Origin: JAVBQJ01 sp031549115
Lineage (GTDB): Bacteria; Verrucomicrobiota; Lentisphaeria; Victivallales; Victivallaceae
DNA: 20,346 nt
Assembly (NCBI GenBank): GCA_031549115.1
Contig: JAVBQJ010000163.1
Coordinates: 1 to 20,346, forward strand
Reading direction: 5' to 3'
The notes under the pieces were generated by a model that worked only from the letters and a program-made list of their open reading frames with translations, was not told the DNA's origin and did no database searches. Positions 1 through 7,004 of the stretch are shown piece after piece. Numbering within the stretch: the first letter of the stretch is position 1; each line of letters opens with the position of its first letter. Both the position numbers and the translations under genes were made by a program.

Positions 1-584
1 TGCGGGCCGGCGTGACCGGCCGCGACGGGGAGGTCTGGACCGATGACTCCATCGACTTCTTGTTTCTGCCCGATGCCGCGACGATCATCCACTTCATCGG
101 GAACGCCAACGGCGCGATCTGGGACATGAAGGACGGCAATCGCGACTGGAACGGCAAATGGGATTATCAAACTTCGCGTTCGGAGCACGCGTGGCACGGC
201 ACCTTGCGCATTCCGTTGACCGAGCTGTTCCCGGACGGGAAAATGCCGGAAAGCTGGGGCTTCAATTCGTTCCGCACCGTATTTGCGGATACGCCGCGCT
301 ACTCCAGCTGGTCGGCGGCCAATACCTATGGCGACACCGGATCGTTGGGGAAATTTTACCGGACCGGCGCAATGCCGCAGACCCGGAAGTTCGTCGCGGG
401 GGACGGGCTGGAAGTAGAGTTGGCGGTGGATTACCCGGCGCTCGGGCTCAAGCCCGACCAGGTGCGCTGGTACAGGCCGAAGATCGATTACTTCCAGACC
501 GGAGAAGAATTGAAACCCGATACGCCGTTGACTATTCGGGCCGGCGAGGGTATATTGTTGATAATCGACGAAGCAACGAAATAG
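1..584 (+). CDS. C-terminal fragment of a CBM9/DOMON-like carbohydrate-binding protein (5' end outside window)
   Basis: The frame is open from the left edge (codons from base 3) to a TAG at 582-584, so the true start lies upstream and about 193 residues are visible. The visible part resembles the CBM9-like/DOMON beta-sandwich often found at the C-terminus of large secreted glycoside hydrolases. Its features are DDSIDFLFLP, then an N-x-x-G-A-I-W-D turn, a W-H-G-T-L-R-I-P strand followed by the loop LTELF, and a W-G-F-N-S-F-R motif ending in a Ser/Trp-rich SSWS segment. In that family this pattern forms the sugar-binding sheet. A short tail of about 60 residues follows. The GH38 gene starts 34 bases downstream on the same strand, which suggests co-transcription. 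The parent enzyme's activity cannot be inferred from this piece. Confidence 0.6.
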   Translation, partial: RAGVTGRDGEVWTDDSIDFLFLPDAATIIHFIGNANGAIWDMKDGNRDWNGKWDYQTSRSEHAWHGTLRIPLTELFPDGKMPESWGFNSFRTVFADTPRYSSWSAANTYGDTGSLGKFYRTGAMPQTRKFVAGDGLEVELAVDYPALGLKPDQVRWYRPKIDYFQTGEELKPDTPLTIRAGEGILLIIDEATK

Positions 585-618
585 ATTTCGAGTTTTTGGA
601 AGCAATAGAGAGAGAGAA

Positions 619-3342
619 ATGAGCAGAAAGTTTTACTACTTCAATTCGACGCACTGGGATCGGGAATGGTATCAGGGACAGCAGGAATTCCGCAAATATC
701 TGGTCGATGTCACCGAACGCCTGGTGGAGAATTTCGAAACTGTCCCCCATTACGACAAGTTCACCTTCGACGGCCAGACCATCGTATTGGAGGATCTCGC
801 TGAAATCCGCCCGGATCTGGCCAATCGGCTCCGGGAATTCATCGCCGCGGGCAAACTCAATGTCGGCCCCTGGTATGTGATGCCGGATGAGTTTCTGGTT
901 TCGGGCGAAAGCATCATCCGCAACCTGCAGATCGGCGCCAAGGTGGCCGAGGAATACGGCGCCAAGGTCTGGCCGGTCGGCTACATCTGCGATATTTTCG
1001 GCCACACCGCTCAGATTCCGCAGATCATGACCGGATTCGGATTGGAGGGCGCGGTCCTCTGGCGCGGCATCGACGGCAATGCGGGGCCGTACTGTTACTG
1101 GCACTCCCCGGACGGCACCGCGATAAAGCTGATTCACCTGCCGCCCTATTGCGGATATGGGGTTTTCTCGATGACGGTGCTGAATATCCTCGACCTGGAA
1201 ATCGAAGAGGAGGTGTTCAAAAAACGCTTCACCGAATATGTCGACACCCACGGGAAATTCTGGGACGGCGTGCCGATGCTGCTGACCGACGCGCTGGATC
1301 ACTCCTACCCGACGTCGCGGCTGGAACAGATTTTTCAGTGGATCCGGGAGCTTTACCCGGACTGCGAAATCATTCACGACGACCACCGCCAATTGCTGGC
1401 GAATGAATTCCACGGCCCGGACAAACACGGCAACGTCCACGGCGAATTGATCTTCCCGGCGGATTACGACTTCAATTTCGGCTGGCAGATCAGCGGCACG
1501 CTGAGTTCGCGTTATGACCTAAAATCCGGCAACGACCGGCTCCAGAATCAATTGGAGCTGGGGCTGGAACCGATGGCGGCGGCGAGTACGCTGAACGGCT
1601 GCAAACGGGTCAACTATCTGGTGGATTTCGCGTGGAAGTCATTGATCAAAAATCATCCGCACGATTCGATCTGCGGTTGCTCCATCGCTAGCGTGCACCG
1701 GATGATGAAGTGCCGTTACGAGGACATCGCGCAGATCAACCGCACCGCGGAGGAGGAGCTCTCGATCCGGGACCGCGAACGTCTGACCGGCATCCCGTTT
1801 TTCCGCGAAGTCCGTTCGGTAATGGCCGACGACAGCGCCGAAAAGGAGGTCAGCGCCTCCGGCAACTACATCTGGAGTTTCTACAATCCGCTGCCGTTCG
1901 CGGTCAAAAAGATGCGTACGGCGAAACTCTGCTTCCCGGCGGCGCTGCCCTATCCGAAAAAGCGCACCGAGCCCTTCGGTTACGAATATATGAATTCGTT
2001 CCGGTTGCGCGACGAGAACGGGGTGGAAATTCCTTATGCCATTCGCAGCATCAAGCGCAACCAGACCCGCGCCTTCTATCGCCAGGACGCGCGTAAGTAC
2101 GACGAATACGAAGTGGTCTTCGCTACCGAACTGGCGCCCTCCCGGTGGACCCGGATCAAGGTGGAAGCTTCGGAGCGCAGCGTGCGTTACTACGATACAT
2201 TGATTTCCGGGCAGGGGACGGCGGAAAATGCCAAAATCCGTCTGGAGGTCCGGCCGGACGGCCGCTTCGACCTCACCGACAAGCGCAGCGGCAGGAGCTA
2301 CCGGGGCCTGAACGATTACAGCTTCGACCGCGAGATCGGCGACGGCTGGAATCATGTCAAACCCTCCGGCAACCGCCGGCTGATGGCCACGTCGAATGCG
2401 CAGACGGTGGTGACCTGCGATATGCCGGAGTACGCCGAATTCGAAATCACCCGGAGTTACGAGCTGCCGGCCGCGCTGGTCAACAGCGCCACCAATACGG
2501 AGCTGCATTGCGGCGTCAGCGAAAGCCGGGAAATGCGGACGCTCCGGATCGTCACCCGGGTCGGCATCGATAGCTTCAGCGACACATTGTCGATCCAGAC
2601 CACCGTGAGCAACAACATCCGTGATTACCGGCTGCAGCTGCTGTTGCCGACCGGAATCGGCGGCGGCTATTTCGCCGACCAGCACTTCTACTGCAACCAT
2701 CGCCCGGACGGGCGGACCTGGGGCAACGCCGGCCAGGATTATCTGGAAATGGAGGCGCCGGAAAAGAACTTCGCCCATGTGATCGGCAAGCGCGACGGCA
2801 GGGGCGGGATCGTCTTTTCCAGCGCCGGCGGGCTGCATGAGGCGGGGAGCATCGACAACCCGGAATACCCGTTGGTGGTGACGCTGCTGCGCGCCTTCAG
2901 CCGCACCATTCAGACCAACGGCGAAGACGACGGCCAGTTGCAGCAGGATCTGGATTACCGCTATGAGCTGCGCTGCTTCACGCCTGCGGCGACCACGGCG
3001 GAACTGTTGAATGACAACGCGGCACTGCGCAGCGTCACGCCGGCCTACCTGGTCAAAACCGAGGGCTGCGTGCTTCCGGAAGACAAACCGGTCTTGCGGT
3101 TGGAAGGCGAAGCCGTGTTTTCCGCGTTCAAGGTGGCCGTGGATGGCCGCGGCGTCATTGTCCGCTGCTTCAACCCGGATGTTGACCCCGTCCGGGCCAA
3201 ACTGCTCCTGAACGGCCGCTTCGATGTGTATGCATGTTCGCTGAATGAAGCGGATGAATGCCTGGTGGCGGAAAACGTCACGGAAGCGACCGTGGCATTG
3301 GCGCCGTACAAGATCGGCAGCTGGCGCCTGGTGAAGCGCTGA
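619..3342 (+). CDS. Alpha-mannosidase, glycoside hydrolase family 38
   Basis: A 907-residue protein, within the usual 850-1100 range for bacterial GH38 enzymes. GH38 enzymes are zinc-dependent retaining exo-alpha-mannosidases, a family that includes mannosylglycerate hydrolase. Visible hallmarks are FNSTHWDREW near the start (zinc ligands H12 and D14), YICDIFGHTAQIPQ with D125 as the likely nucleophile, and NHPHDSICGC, where H348 is the third conserved zinc-site histidine. The middle three-helix region and the C-terminal beta-sandwich domains appear complete. There is no signal peptide or membrane segment, so it probably acts in the cytoplasm on imported mannosides. The ATG at 619 follows a purine-rich GAGAGAGA stretch only a few bases away, a weak ribosome site. 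A strong hairpin lies just after the stop. Substrate linkage cannot be read from the sequence. Confidence 0.93.
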   Translation: MSRKFYYFNSTHWDREWYQGQQEFRKYLVDVTERLVENFETVPHYDKFTFDGQTIVLEDLAEIRPDLANRLREFIAAGKLNVGPWYVMPDEFLVSGESIIRNLQIGAKVAEEYGAKVWPVGYICDIFGHTAQIPQIMTGFGLEGAVLWRGIDGNAGPYCYWHSPDGTAIKLIHLPPYCGYGVFSMTVLNILDLEIEEEVFKKRFTEYVDTHGKFWDGVPMLLTDALDHSYPTSRLEQIFQWIRELYPDCEIIHDDHRQLLANEFHGPDKHGNVHGELIFPADYDFNFGWQISGTLSSRYDLKSGNDRLQNQLELGLEPMAAASTLNGCKRVNYLVDFAWKSLIKNHPHDSICGCSIASVHRMMKCRYEDIAQINRTAEEELSIRDRERLTGIPFFREVRSVMADDSAEKEVSASGNYIWSFYNPLPFAVKKMRTAKLCFPAALPYPKKRTEPFGYEYMNSFRLRDENGVEIPYAIRSIKRNQTRAFYRQDARKYDEYEVVFATELAPSRWTRIKVEASERSVRYYDTLISGQGTAENAKIRLEVRPDGRFDLTDKRSGRSYRGLNDYSFDREIGDGWNHVKPSGNRRLMATSNAQTVVTCDMPEYAEFEITRSYELPAALVNSATNTELHCGVSESREMRTLRIVTRVGIDSFSDTLSIQTTVSNNIRDYRLQLLLPTGIGGGYFADQHFYCNHRPDGRTWGNAGQDYLEMEAPEKNFAHVIGKRDGRGGIVFSSAGGLHEAGSIDNPEYPLVVTLLRAFSRTIQTNGEDDGQLQQDLDYRYELRCFTPAATTAELLNDNAALRSVTPAYLVKTEGCVLPEDKPVLRLEGEAVFSAFKVAVDGRGVIVRCFNPDVDPVRAKLLLNGRFDVYACSLNEADECLVAENVTEATVALAPYKIGSWRLVKR

Positions 3343-3348
3343 TTGCGG

Positions 3349-3382
3349 ACCGGGAACCGCATGGATGAATGCGGTTCCCGGT
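3349..3382. terminator. Hairpin between convergent GH38 and epimerase genes
   Basis: ACCGGGAACCGCAT (3349-3362) pairs perfectly with ATGCGGTTCCCGGT (3369-3382), giving a 14-bp stem with a 6-base loop. It begins 7 bases after the GH38 stop and ends 7 bases before the stop of the opposing gene, the usual place for a shared bidirectional terminator. Neither side has a clear T-tract, so the termination role is inferred from position and stem strength. Confidence 0.65.
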
Positions 3383-3388
3383 AAAGTT

Positions 3389-4267
3389 TCAGGATTGCGG
3401 CATCATGCCGTTGCGTTCGAAGTCGAGCAGATATTTGGCCTCCGCGTCGAGCGCGGCTTCCGACGCGTCCGCAACCAGGTCGCGCCAGACCTTGATGTCG
3501 CGCCCCACTTCGCCGCCCATCGTGGGAAAGGGTTCGGAGATGATCCGCCCCCGATAACCGATGTCCCGGAGCGCACCGAAGATTTCCGGCCAATCGAGGT
3601 GACCGCGTCCCGGTGCGGAACGGTTGTTTTCGCCGGTGTGGAAGCTGGTCAGTTTGTCGCCGGCGAGGCGGATGGCGTCGCCGATGGAAACCTCCTCGAT
3701 ATTCATATGGTAGGTATCCAGCAGTACACCGATGTTGGGGCTGTCGACGGCGGCGATGTAGTCGAGCGCCTCCTGTGCGGTGTTGATCACACACGATTCG
3801 AAGCGGTTGACCGCCTCGACGCAATAGGTTACGCCGCACTCTTCGGCCGTTTTGACGATTTCGCGCATACTTTTCAGGCTGCGCTCCACGATGGGAGTTT
3901 TGTCGTCGACGATGTAGCCGGGCGATCCCCAGCCGGCGTAGCCGACCCCGGAGAGCAGCGTCCCCTCCATGGCGCCGATCCGGCGGATGATCTCCTGTAG
4001 GTAACGGACGCCGTTGCGGCGGACGGTTTCGTCCGCGGACGCGACGTCGTAGGCCGGATCCAGGCCGAGGCTATAGGTCAGTTCGATCCCGCAGTCGTCG
4101 GCGAGCGATTTCAGCGACAGCATGTGCGTGGTACTCATTTCCAGCAGCGGCTGGGCCTGGAACTCCAGGATGTCGAAGCCGATGGCGGCGGCCTTGCGAA
4201 TGTATTTGGCGTGATCGGCCGCCCAGTTTTTCTCCCAGAAATTCATGAAAATTCCGAATTTGTTCAT
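3389..4267 (-). CDS. Sugar epimerase, D-tagatose/D-psicose 3-epimerase-like TIM barrel
   Basis: A 292-residue AP-endonuclease-2/xylose-isomerase-like TIM barrel. It closely follows the ketose 3-epimerase (DTE/DPE) pattern: VEAVNRFE (metal ligand E151 and catalytic E157), LLDTYHMNIEE (D184, H187), HTGENNRSAPGRGH (H210, R216) and IISEPF (E245). The four ligand positions E/D/H/E match within one residue the spacing known for this family, and the length of about 290 is typical. Known members move the hydroxyl at C3 of ketohexoses or ketopentoses using Mn2+ or Co2+. The start is the ATG at 4265-4267, preceded by AAGGA seven bases upstream. It lies 6 bases after the stop of the isomerase-like gene and is clearly in the same operon. 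The real substrate is not visible; a role in galactose or fucose handling is inferred from neighbours only. Confidence 0.85.
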   Translation of the reverse strand: MNKFGIFMNFWEKNWAADHAKYIRKAAAIGFDILEFQAQPLLEMSTTHMLSLKSLADDCGIELTYSLGLDPAYDVASADETVRRNGVRYLQEIIRRIGAMEGTLLSGVGYAGWGSPGYIVDDKTPIVERSLKSMREIVKTAEECGVTYCVEAVNRFESCVINTAQEALDYIAAVDSPNIGVLLDTYHMNIEEVSIGDAIRLAGDKLTSFHTGENNRSAPGRGHLDWPEIFGALRDIGYRGRIISEPFPTMGGEVGRDIKVWRDLVADASEAALDAEAKYLLDFERNGMMPQS

Positions 4268-4273
4268 CGTGCA

Positions 4274-5698
4274 TTATCCTTCCCGTAAGGTTTTGCGTAT
4301 CTCTTCCAATGTCGGCTGTGCCGGATCGAATTCGAGGTGGTCGATGAAGCGTGCCGCTTCATACAAAGCCCCCGACCAGCGGCCGTAGGCGCCGGCAACG
4401 TGGTGAATGTAAGGTCCGTAAATCAACTTTTCTTCCCACAACGGCCAATCGGGGACCTCCATATATACGTAGGTTCCCTGGTTGGCGGGGCCGGCGACGG
4501 TTTGGCCTTCGCCGCAGAAAAGTGAATAGCGGCCGTTGACGCCGTCGAAACGCGCGATCGTCAGGCTGCCGGGCTTCAGTGTCCAATTGCATACCCCTTC
4601 GGTATGACTGGGGAGGACGAAGTGTTTGCCGATGATGCGTTTGCCTTCGGCCAGCGCCGCCGGAAACGGGCCGCAATGCCAAAGCAACTCGGCGTTGTCG
4701 TTTTCGGGGTGACGGATGGTCAGATCGGCGCAGAAGGTCGGTGCGGTGAAATGCAGGCAACCCTGCAACAACAAACCGGTGAGGGCGCCATGTATGTCGC
4801 CTTCGCAGGAAATCGGCAGACCGGCGTCGGTCAACTGCGCATGAACGAAGCAGGAACAGAGGCCGAGCTGATTCTGCAATTCATCCCAGCACTGCATGGC
4901 GACGGCGTCGAGATCTTCTGCCGCCGCCCATTGCTGCAGCGCGAATTGGAACGCCGCCAACCGGAGCGGCAAATCTTCGGCGCAGCCGGAAAAATCGGCG
5001 GTTTGAAGCATATCTTCGGCGATGGCGCGTACGGCGTCGCCGGGAGCGGCGATCTGACGGCGCGCTTCCGCTGTCAGTTTTTCCAGATCGGTGGGGATGA
5101 TCTGGGTACCGAATTTCTCCAGCAGTTCGCCTTCGTTGACGATCACCGAACAGAAGTCGCGCGGTCGCGTTGCCACCTGGCCGATACGGGCATGGCGGAA
5201 GTGGCGGACGCCGTCGGCGGCGCGCAGGAAGTTCAGGAAGCCTTTGGCGAAAACCGGCGAATCGACGCGCGAATTGACGATGTAAGTGAATTTCACGCCG
5301 AAGCGCTGCAAAACCTTGGAGGAAGCAAAGAGGCCGCATTGGGAATCCCGGAGCCGTTCCCCGTTCGGCAGCGGCGCTTCGTCGCGGGGGCCCCAGAGCA
5401 GCAGCGGCTTGGCGATGTCACGGGCGACCCCGGCGACGGCGTCTTCGGTCCCGAAGTTGCAGTGCGGAGCGAAAATGGCGTCGACCTCCCGGCCTTGAAA
5501 ATAGGCGATCGTCTGCTTCACTTCCGCCGCCGAGGTGAGCAGCCCATCCTCGTTCAGCCACTCCAGGTCGAAGATTTCAATGTCCGGCGCCAGCTCGCGG
5601 ATCTTCCGCAATATCAACCCCTTGTAGTGCACCGCGTCCTCCCGCGAAAAGAAGCGCCGCCGGGTCGGCAGATAGCCCAACTTCAGTTTGTCTTTCAT
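4274..5698 (-). CDS. L-fucose/L-arabinose isomerase-like protein
   Basis: A 474-residue protein with the architecture of the fucose/arabinose isomerase superfamily. The N-terminal part is Rossmann-like (YLPTRRRFF; VDAIFAPHCNFGTEDAVAG; LLLWGPRDEAPLPNGERLRDSQ). A middle domain contains CWDELQNQLGL and CEGDIHGALTGLLLQG (E299, D301). The C-terminal barrel contains SHTEGVCNW and YGPYIHHVAGAYGRW (H432, H433). Family members convert aldoses to ketoses with a divalent metal, but this branch is divergent and many relatives have no assigned substrate. The ATG at 5696-5698 is preceded by GGGAGA. It is the first gene of a two-gene operon with the epimerase, driven by a consensus promoter with two LacI-type operators. 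It could supply a ketose to the epimerase, but that step is inference. Confidence 0.78.
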   Translation of the reverse strand: MKDKLKLGYLPTRRRFFSREDAVHYKGLILRKIRELAPDIEIFDLEWLNEDGLLTSAAEVKQTIAYFQGREVDAIFAPHCNFGTEDAVAGVARDIAKPLLLWGPRDEAPLPNGERLRDSQCGLFASSKVLQRFGVKFTYIVNSRVDSPVFAKGFLNFLRAADGVRHFRHARIGQVATRPRDFCSVIVNEGELLEKFGTQIIPTDLEKLTAEARRQIAAPGDAVRAIAEDMLQTADFSGCAEDLPLRLAAFQFALQQWAAAEDLDAVAMQCWDELQNQLGLCSCFVHAQLTDAGLPISCEGDIHGALTGLLLQGCLHFTAPTFCADLTIRHPENDNAELLWHCGPFPAALAEGKRIIGKHFVLPSHTEGVCNWTLKPGSLTIARFDGVNGRYSLFCGEGQTVAGPANQGTYVYMEVPDWPLWEEKLIYGPYIHHVAGAYGRWSGALYEAARFIDHLEFDPAQPTLEEIRKTLREG

Positions 5699-5734
5699 GC
5701 TTGTCTCCCTGTTTCAATCTTTCGGCAATAATTG

Positions 5735-5748
5735 TTGCCACGTGTCAA
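5735..5748. promoter_or_regulatory. LacI-type operator 1 (isomerase promoter, at the start site)
   Basis: TTGCCACGTGTCAA is a near-palindrome centred on CG and differs at one base from TTGTCACGTGTCAA. It adjoins the -10 box and covers the expected transcription start near 5741. Its centre lies 28 bases from that of the next operator. A central CpG palindrome is typical of LacI-family sites. Confidence 0.8.
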
Positions 5749-5776
5749 TTATAGCATTGATATTGTCACGTGTCAA
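5748..5776 (-). promoter_or_regulatory. Sigma-70 consensus promoter of the isomerase-epimerase operon
   Basis: On the minus strand, TTGACA (5776-5771) is separated by exactly 17 bases from TATAAT (5753-5748), an exact consensus match in both boxes. The predicted start near 5741 gives a leader of about 43 bases. The -35 box is the first six bases of an operator copy, so a bound repressor would directly block RNA polymerase. Confidence 0.88.
5763..5776. promoter_or_regulatory. LacI-type operator 2 (over the -35 box of the isomerase promoter)
   Basis: TTGTCACGTGTCAA. Its reverse complement begins TTGACA, so operator and -35 hexamer share the same bases. This exact 14-mer also occurs, on the other strand, at 6944-6957 upstream of the GH27 operon. 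Confidence 0.85.
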
Positions 5777-5818
5777 TTATTGATGCAGAAAAAACGGGAA
5801 AAAAGATTTTTGACGGAA

Positions 5819-6820
5819 TCAGGTGGTTTCGCGCAGGATGATTTCCGGCGGGAACATATACTTCTTCTGCTCCGGGGTGCGGCCGTGGAGCAGTTCGCCG
5901 AGAATGCGGATGCAGGCGGGCGCAAACAACTCCTTGCGCTGGCGCAGTGTCGACAGACTCGGTGTGATGAATTCGCTGAAACGCAAATTATCGTGCCCGG
6001 AAATCAACACATCGGCGCCGGGACGCAGTCCGGCCTCGGAAAAGGCGCGCATGGCGCCCAGCGCCACCGCGTCGGTGACGCAGAGCAGCGCGTCCGGGAT
6101 GGCGCCGGAAGCGATCAACTGGCGGATATTTTCATACCCGAAGCGCTCGTTGTCCTGCTGTTCGCGACTGGAGGAGCAGTCGATCAGGCGCGGCGCCAGT
6201 CCGTGTTGGCGCATGGCGTCGAGGTAGCCCGCCTCGCGCAATACCGCGGTGATATTGGCGTCACGGTAGAAGCTGCCGAGATACGCCGGATGTCGTCCTT
6301 TGCCGATCAATAATTCGGTCATCTCCCGGGTGCCGGTCCGGTTGTCGTTGATGACATGATAGCTGTCTTCATCGAGCTGGCGGTCGAAATAAACCACCGG
6401 AACGTTTTTCGCCGCCAGCCGGTGAATCGCCAGATTGGGCGATGTCACTACCGGCACGATGATCAGGGCGGAGACCTTGAAAGCCAGGAAATTTTTGATC
6501 ACCTCCGCCTCCAGCGCGCCGTCGTTGTAGCTGGAACGGTACACCAGCTGGTAGCCGCGCTCCAGCGCGTTGTAATCGAGAATCTCGATGAACTCGCTGT
6601 AGAAGTCGTCGGTGAGATAAGGCACCACCACGCCGATCAGATTGGTTCGCCCTTTGACCAGCCCGACAGCGTTGGTGTTCGGCACATAGCCGTATTTTTC
6701 GCAGACCGCCAACACCCGCTTCCGGGTCGCCTCTTTCACGGTGCCATCGCCGTTCAATACCTTCGAAACGGTATAACGGGAAATCCCGGCGGACCGGGCA
6801 ATCTCGGCCATGGTGATCAT
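5819..6820 (-). CDS. LacI-family transcriptional regulator
   Basis: A 333-residue protein with the standard LacI layout. The N-terminal helix-turn-helix is at residues 3-23 (TMAEIARSAGISRYTVSKVLNG), the hinge region at about 47-58 (VPNTNAVGLVKGRT), and a periplasmic-binding-protein-like sugar sensor follows from IGVVVPYLTDDFY onward. The sensor includes VVYFDRQLDE, DALLCVTDAVALGAM and ISGHDN. It probably binds a sugar or sugar phosphate and releases the CACGTG-centred operators found on both sides of the gene. The start chosen is the ATG at 6820 because AAGGAG at 6826-6831 sits 5 bases upstream; the longer GTG reading at 6826 would overlap that ribosome site. One operator lies between its promoter and its start, which suggests autoregulation. 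No clear terminator follows, so read-through toward the isomerase promoter is possible. Confidence 0.93.
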   Translation of the reverse strand: MITMAEIARSAGISRYTVSKVLNGDGTVKEATRKRVLAVCEKYGYVPNTNAVGLVKGRTNLIGVVVPYLTDDFYSEFIEILDYNALERGYQLVYRSSYNDGALEAEVIKNFLAFKVSALIIVPVVTSPNLAIHRLAAKNVPVVYFDRQLDEDSYHVINDNRTGTREMTELLIGKGRHPAYLGSFYRDANITAVLREAGYLDAMRQHGLAPRLIDCSSSREQQDNERFGYENIRQLIASGAIPDALLCVTDAVALGAMRAFSEAGLRPGADVLISGHDNLRFSEFITPSLSTLRQRKELFAPACIRILGELLHGRTPEQKKYMFPPEIILRETT

Positions 6821-6825
6821 TCGCA

Positions 6826-6831
6826 CTCCTT
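6826..6831 (-). promoter_or_regulatory. Ribosome binding site that fixes the LacI-regulator start
   Basis: AAGGAG on the minus strand ends 5 bases before the ATG at 6820. An in-frame GTG at 6826 overlaps it and is therefore not the likely start. Confidence 0.8.
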
Positions 6832-6841
6832 CGCAGCCAAT

Positions 6842-6855
6842 CTGTCACGTGTCAA
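6842..6855. promoter_or_regulatory. LacI-type operator 3 (regulator leader)
   Basis: CTGTCACGTGTCAA, one base from the consensus copy. It lies just downstream of the probable start of the regulator's own promoter, where a bound repressor would act as a roadblock. Its centre is 102 bases from operator 4, a distance that would allow DNA looping. Confidence 0.82.
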
Positions 6856-6865
6856 TATGTTTTTT

Positions 6866-6893
6866 AATATAACCGGTTCCGTCTGTTTTTCAA
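6866..6893 (-). promoter_or_regulatory. Probable promoter of the LacI-family regulator
   Basis: On the minus strand TTGAAA (6893-6888) is followed after 16 bases by TATATT (6871-6866). The start would fall near 6859, just upstream of operator 3. The boxes are weaker than those of the two structural promoters, as is common for a regulator gene. Confidence 0.55.
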
Positions 6894-6943
6894 ATGAAAA
6901 TCCGCCGGTGAAAAATATTTTTCATCTTTTTACACTTTAGATA

Positions 6944-6957
6944 TTGACACGTGACAA
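6944..6957. promoter_or_regulatory. LacI-type operator 4 (over the -35 box of the GH27 promoter)
   Basis: TTGACACGTGACAA, the exact reverse complement of operator 2. As at the isomerase promoter, its first six bases on the coding strand are the -35 box. Confidence 0.85.
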
Positions 6958-6972
6958 GTTTTGATGTATAAT
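6944..6972 (+). promoter_or_regulatory. Sigma-70 consensus promoter of the GH27-pseudopilin-DUF4838-GH35 operon
   Basis: TTGACA (6944-6949), a 17-base spacer and TATAAT (6967-6972) match the consensus exactly. The layout of operator on -35 is the same as at the isomerase operon on the other side of the regulator. The start is predicted near 6979, leaving a leader of about 26 bases. Confidence 0.88.
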
Positions 6973-6991
6973 TGTTTATAGACACAACTGG

Positions 6992-6999
6992 AAAGGAGG
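6992..6999 (+). promoter_or_regulatory. Ribosome binding site fixing the GH27 start
   Basis: AAAGGAGG lies 5 bases before the ATG at 7005. A longer in-frame reading beginning at 6972 would start inside the -10 box and before the transcript, so it is excluded. Confidence 0.85.
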
Positions 7000-7004
7000 C
7001 GCCG

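Noticed and set aside
1639..2838. A 399-codon open frame antisense to the GH38 gene
   Set aside because: Low-complexity Ala/Asp/Val/Arg composition with no family pattern, opposite a clear GH38 enzyme.
4604..5731. A 375-codon open frame antisense to the isomerase-like gene
   Set aside because: Composition and lack of motifs mark it as a shadow; the opposite strand has a ribosome site, a promoter and family motifs.
5777..5818. Intrinsic terminator after the LacI-family gene
   Set aside because: A- and T-runs are present but no GC-containing stem precedes them.
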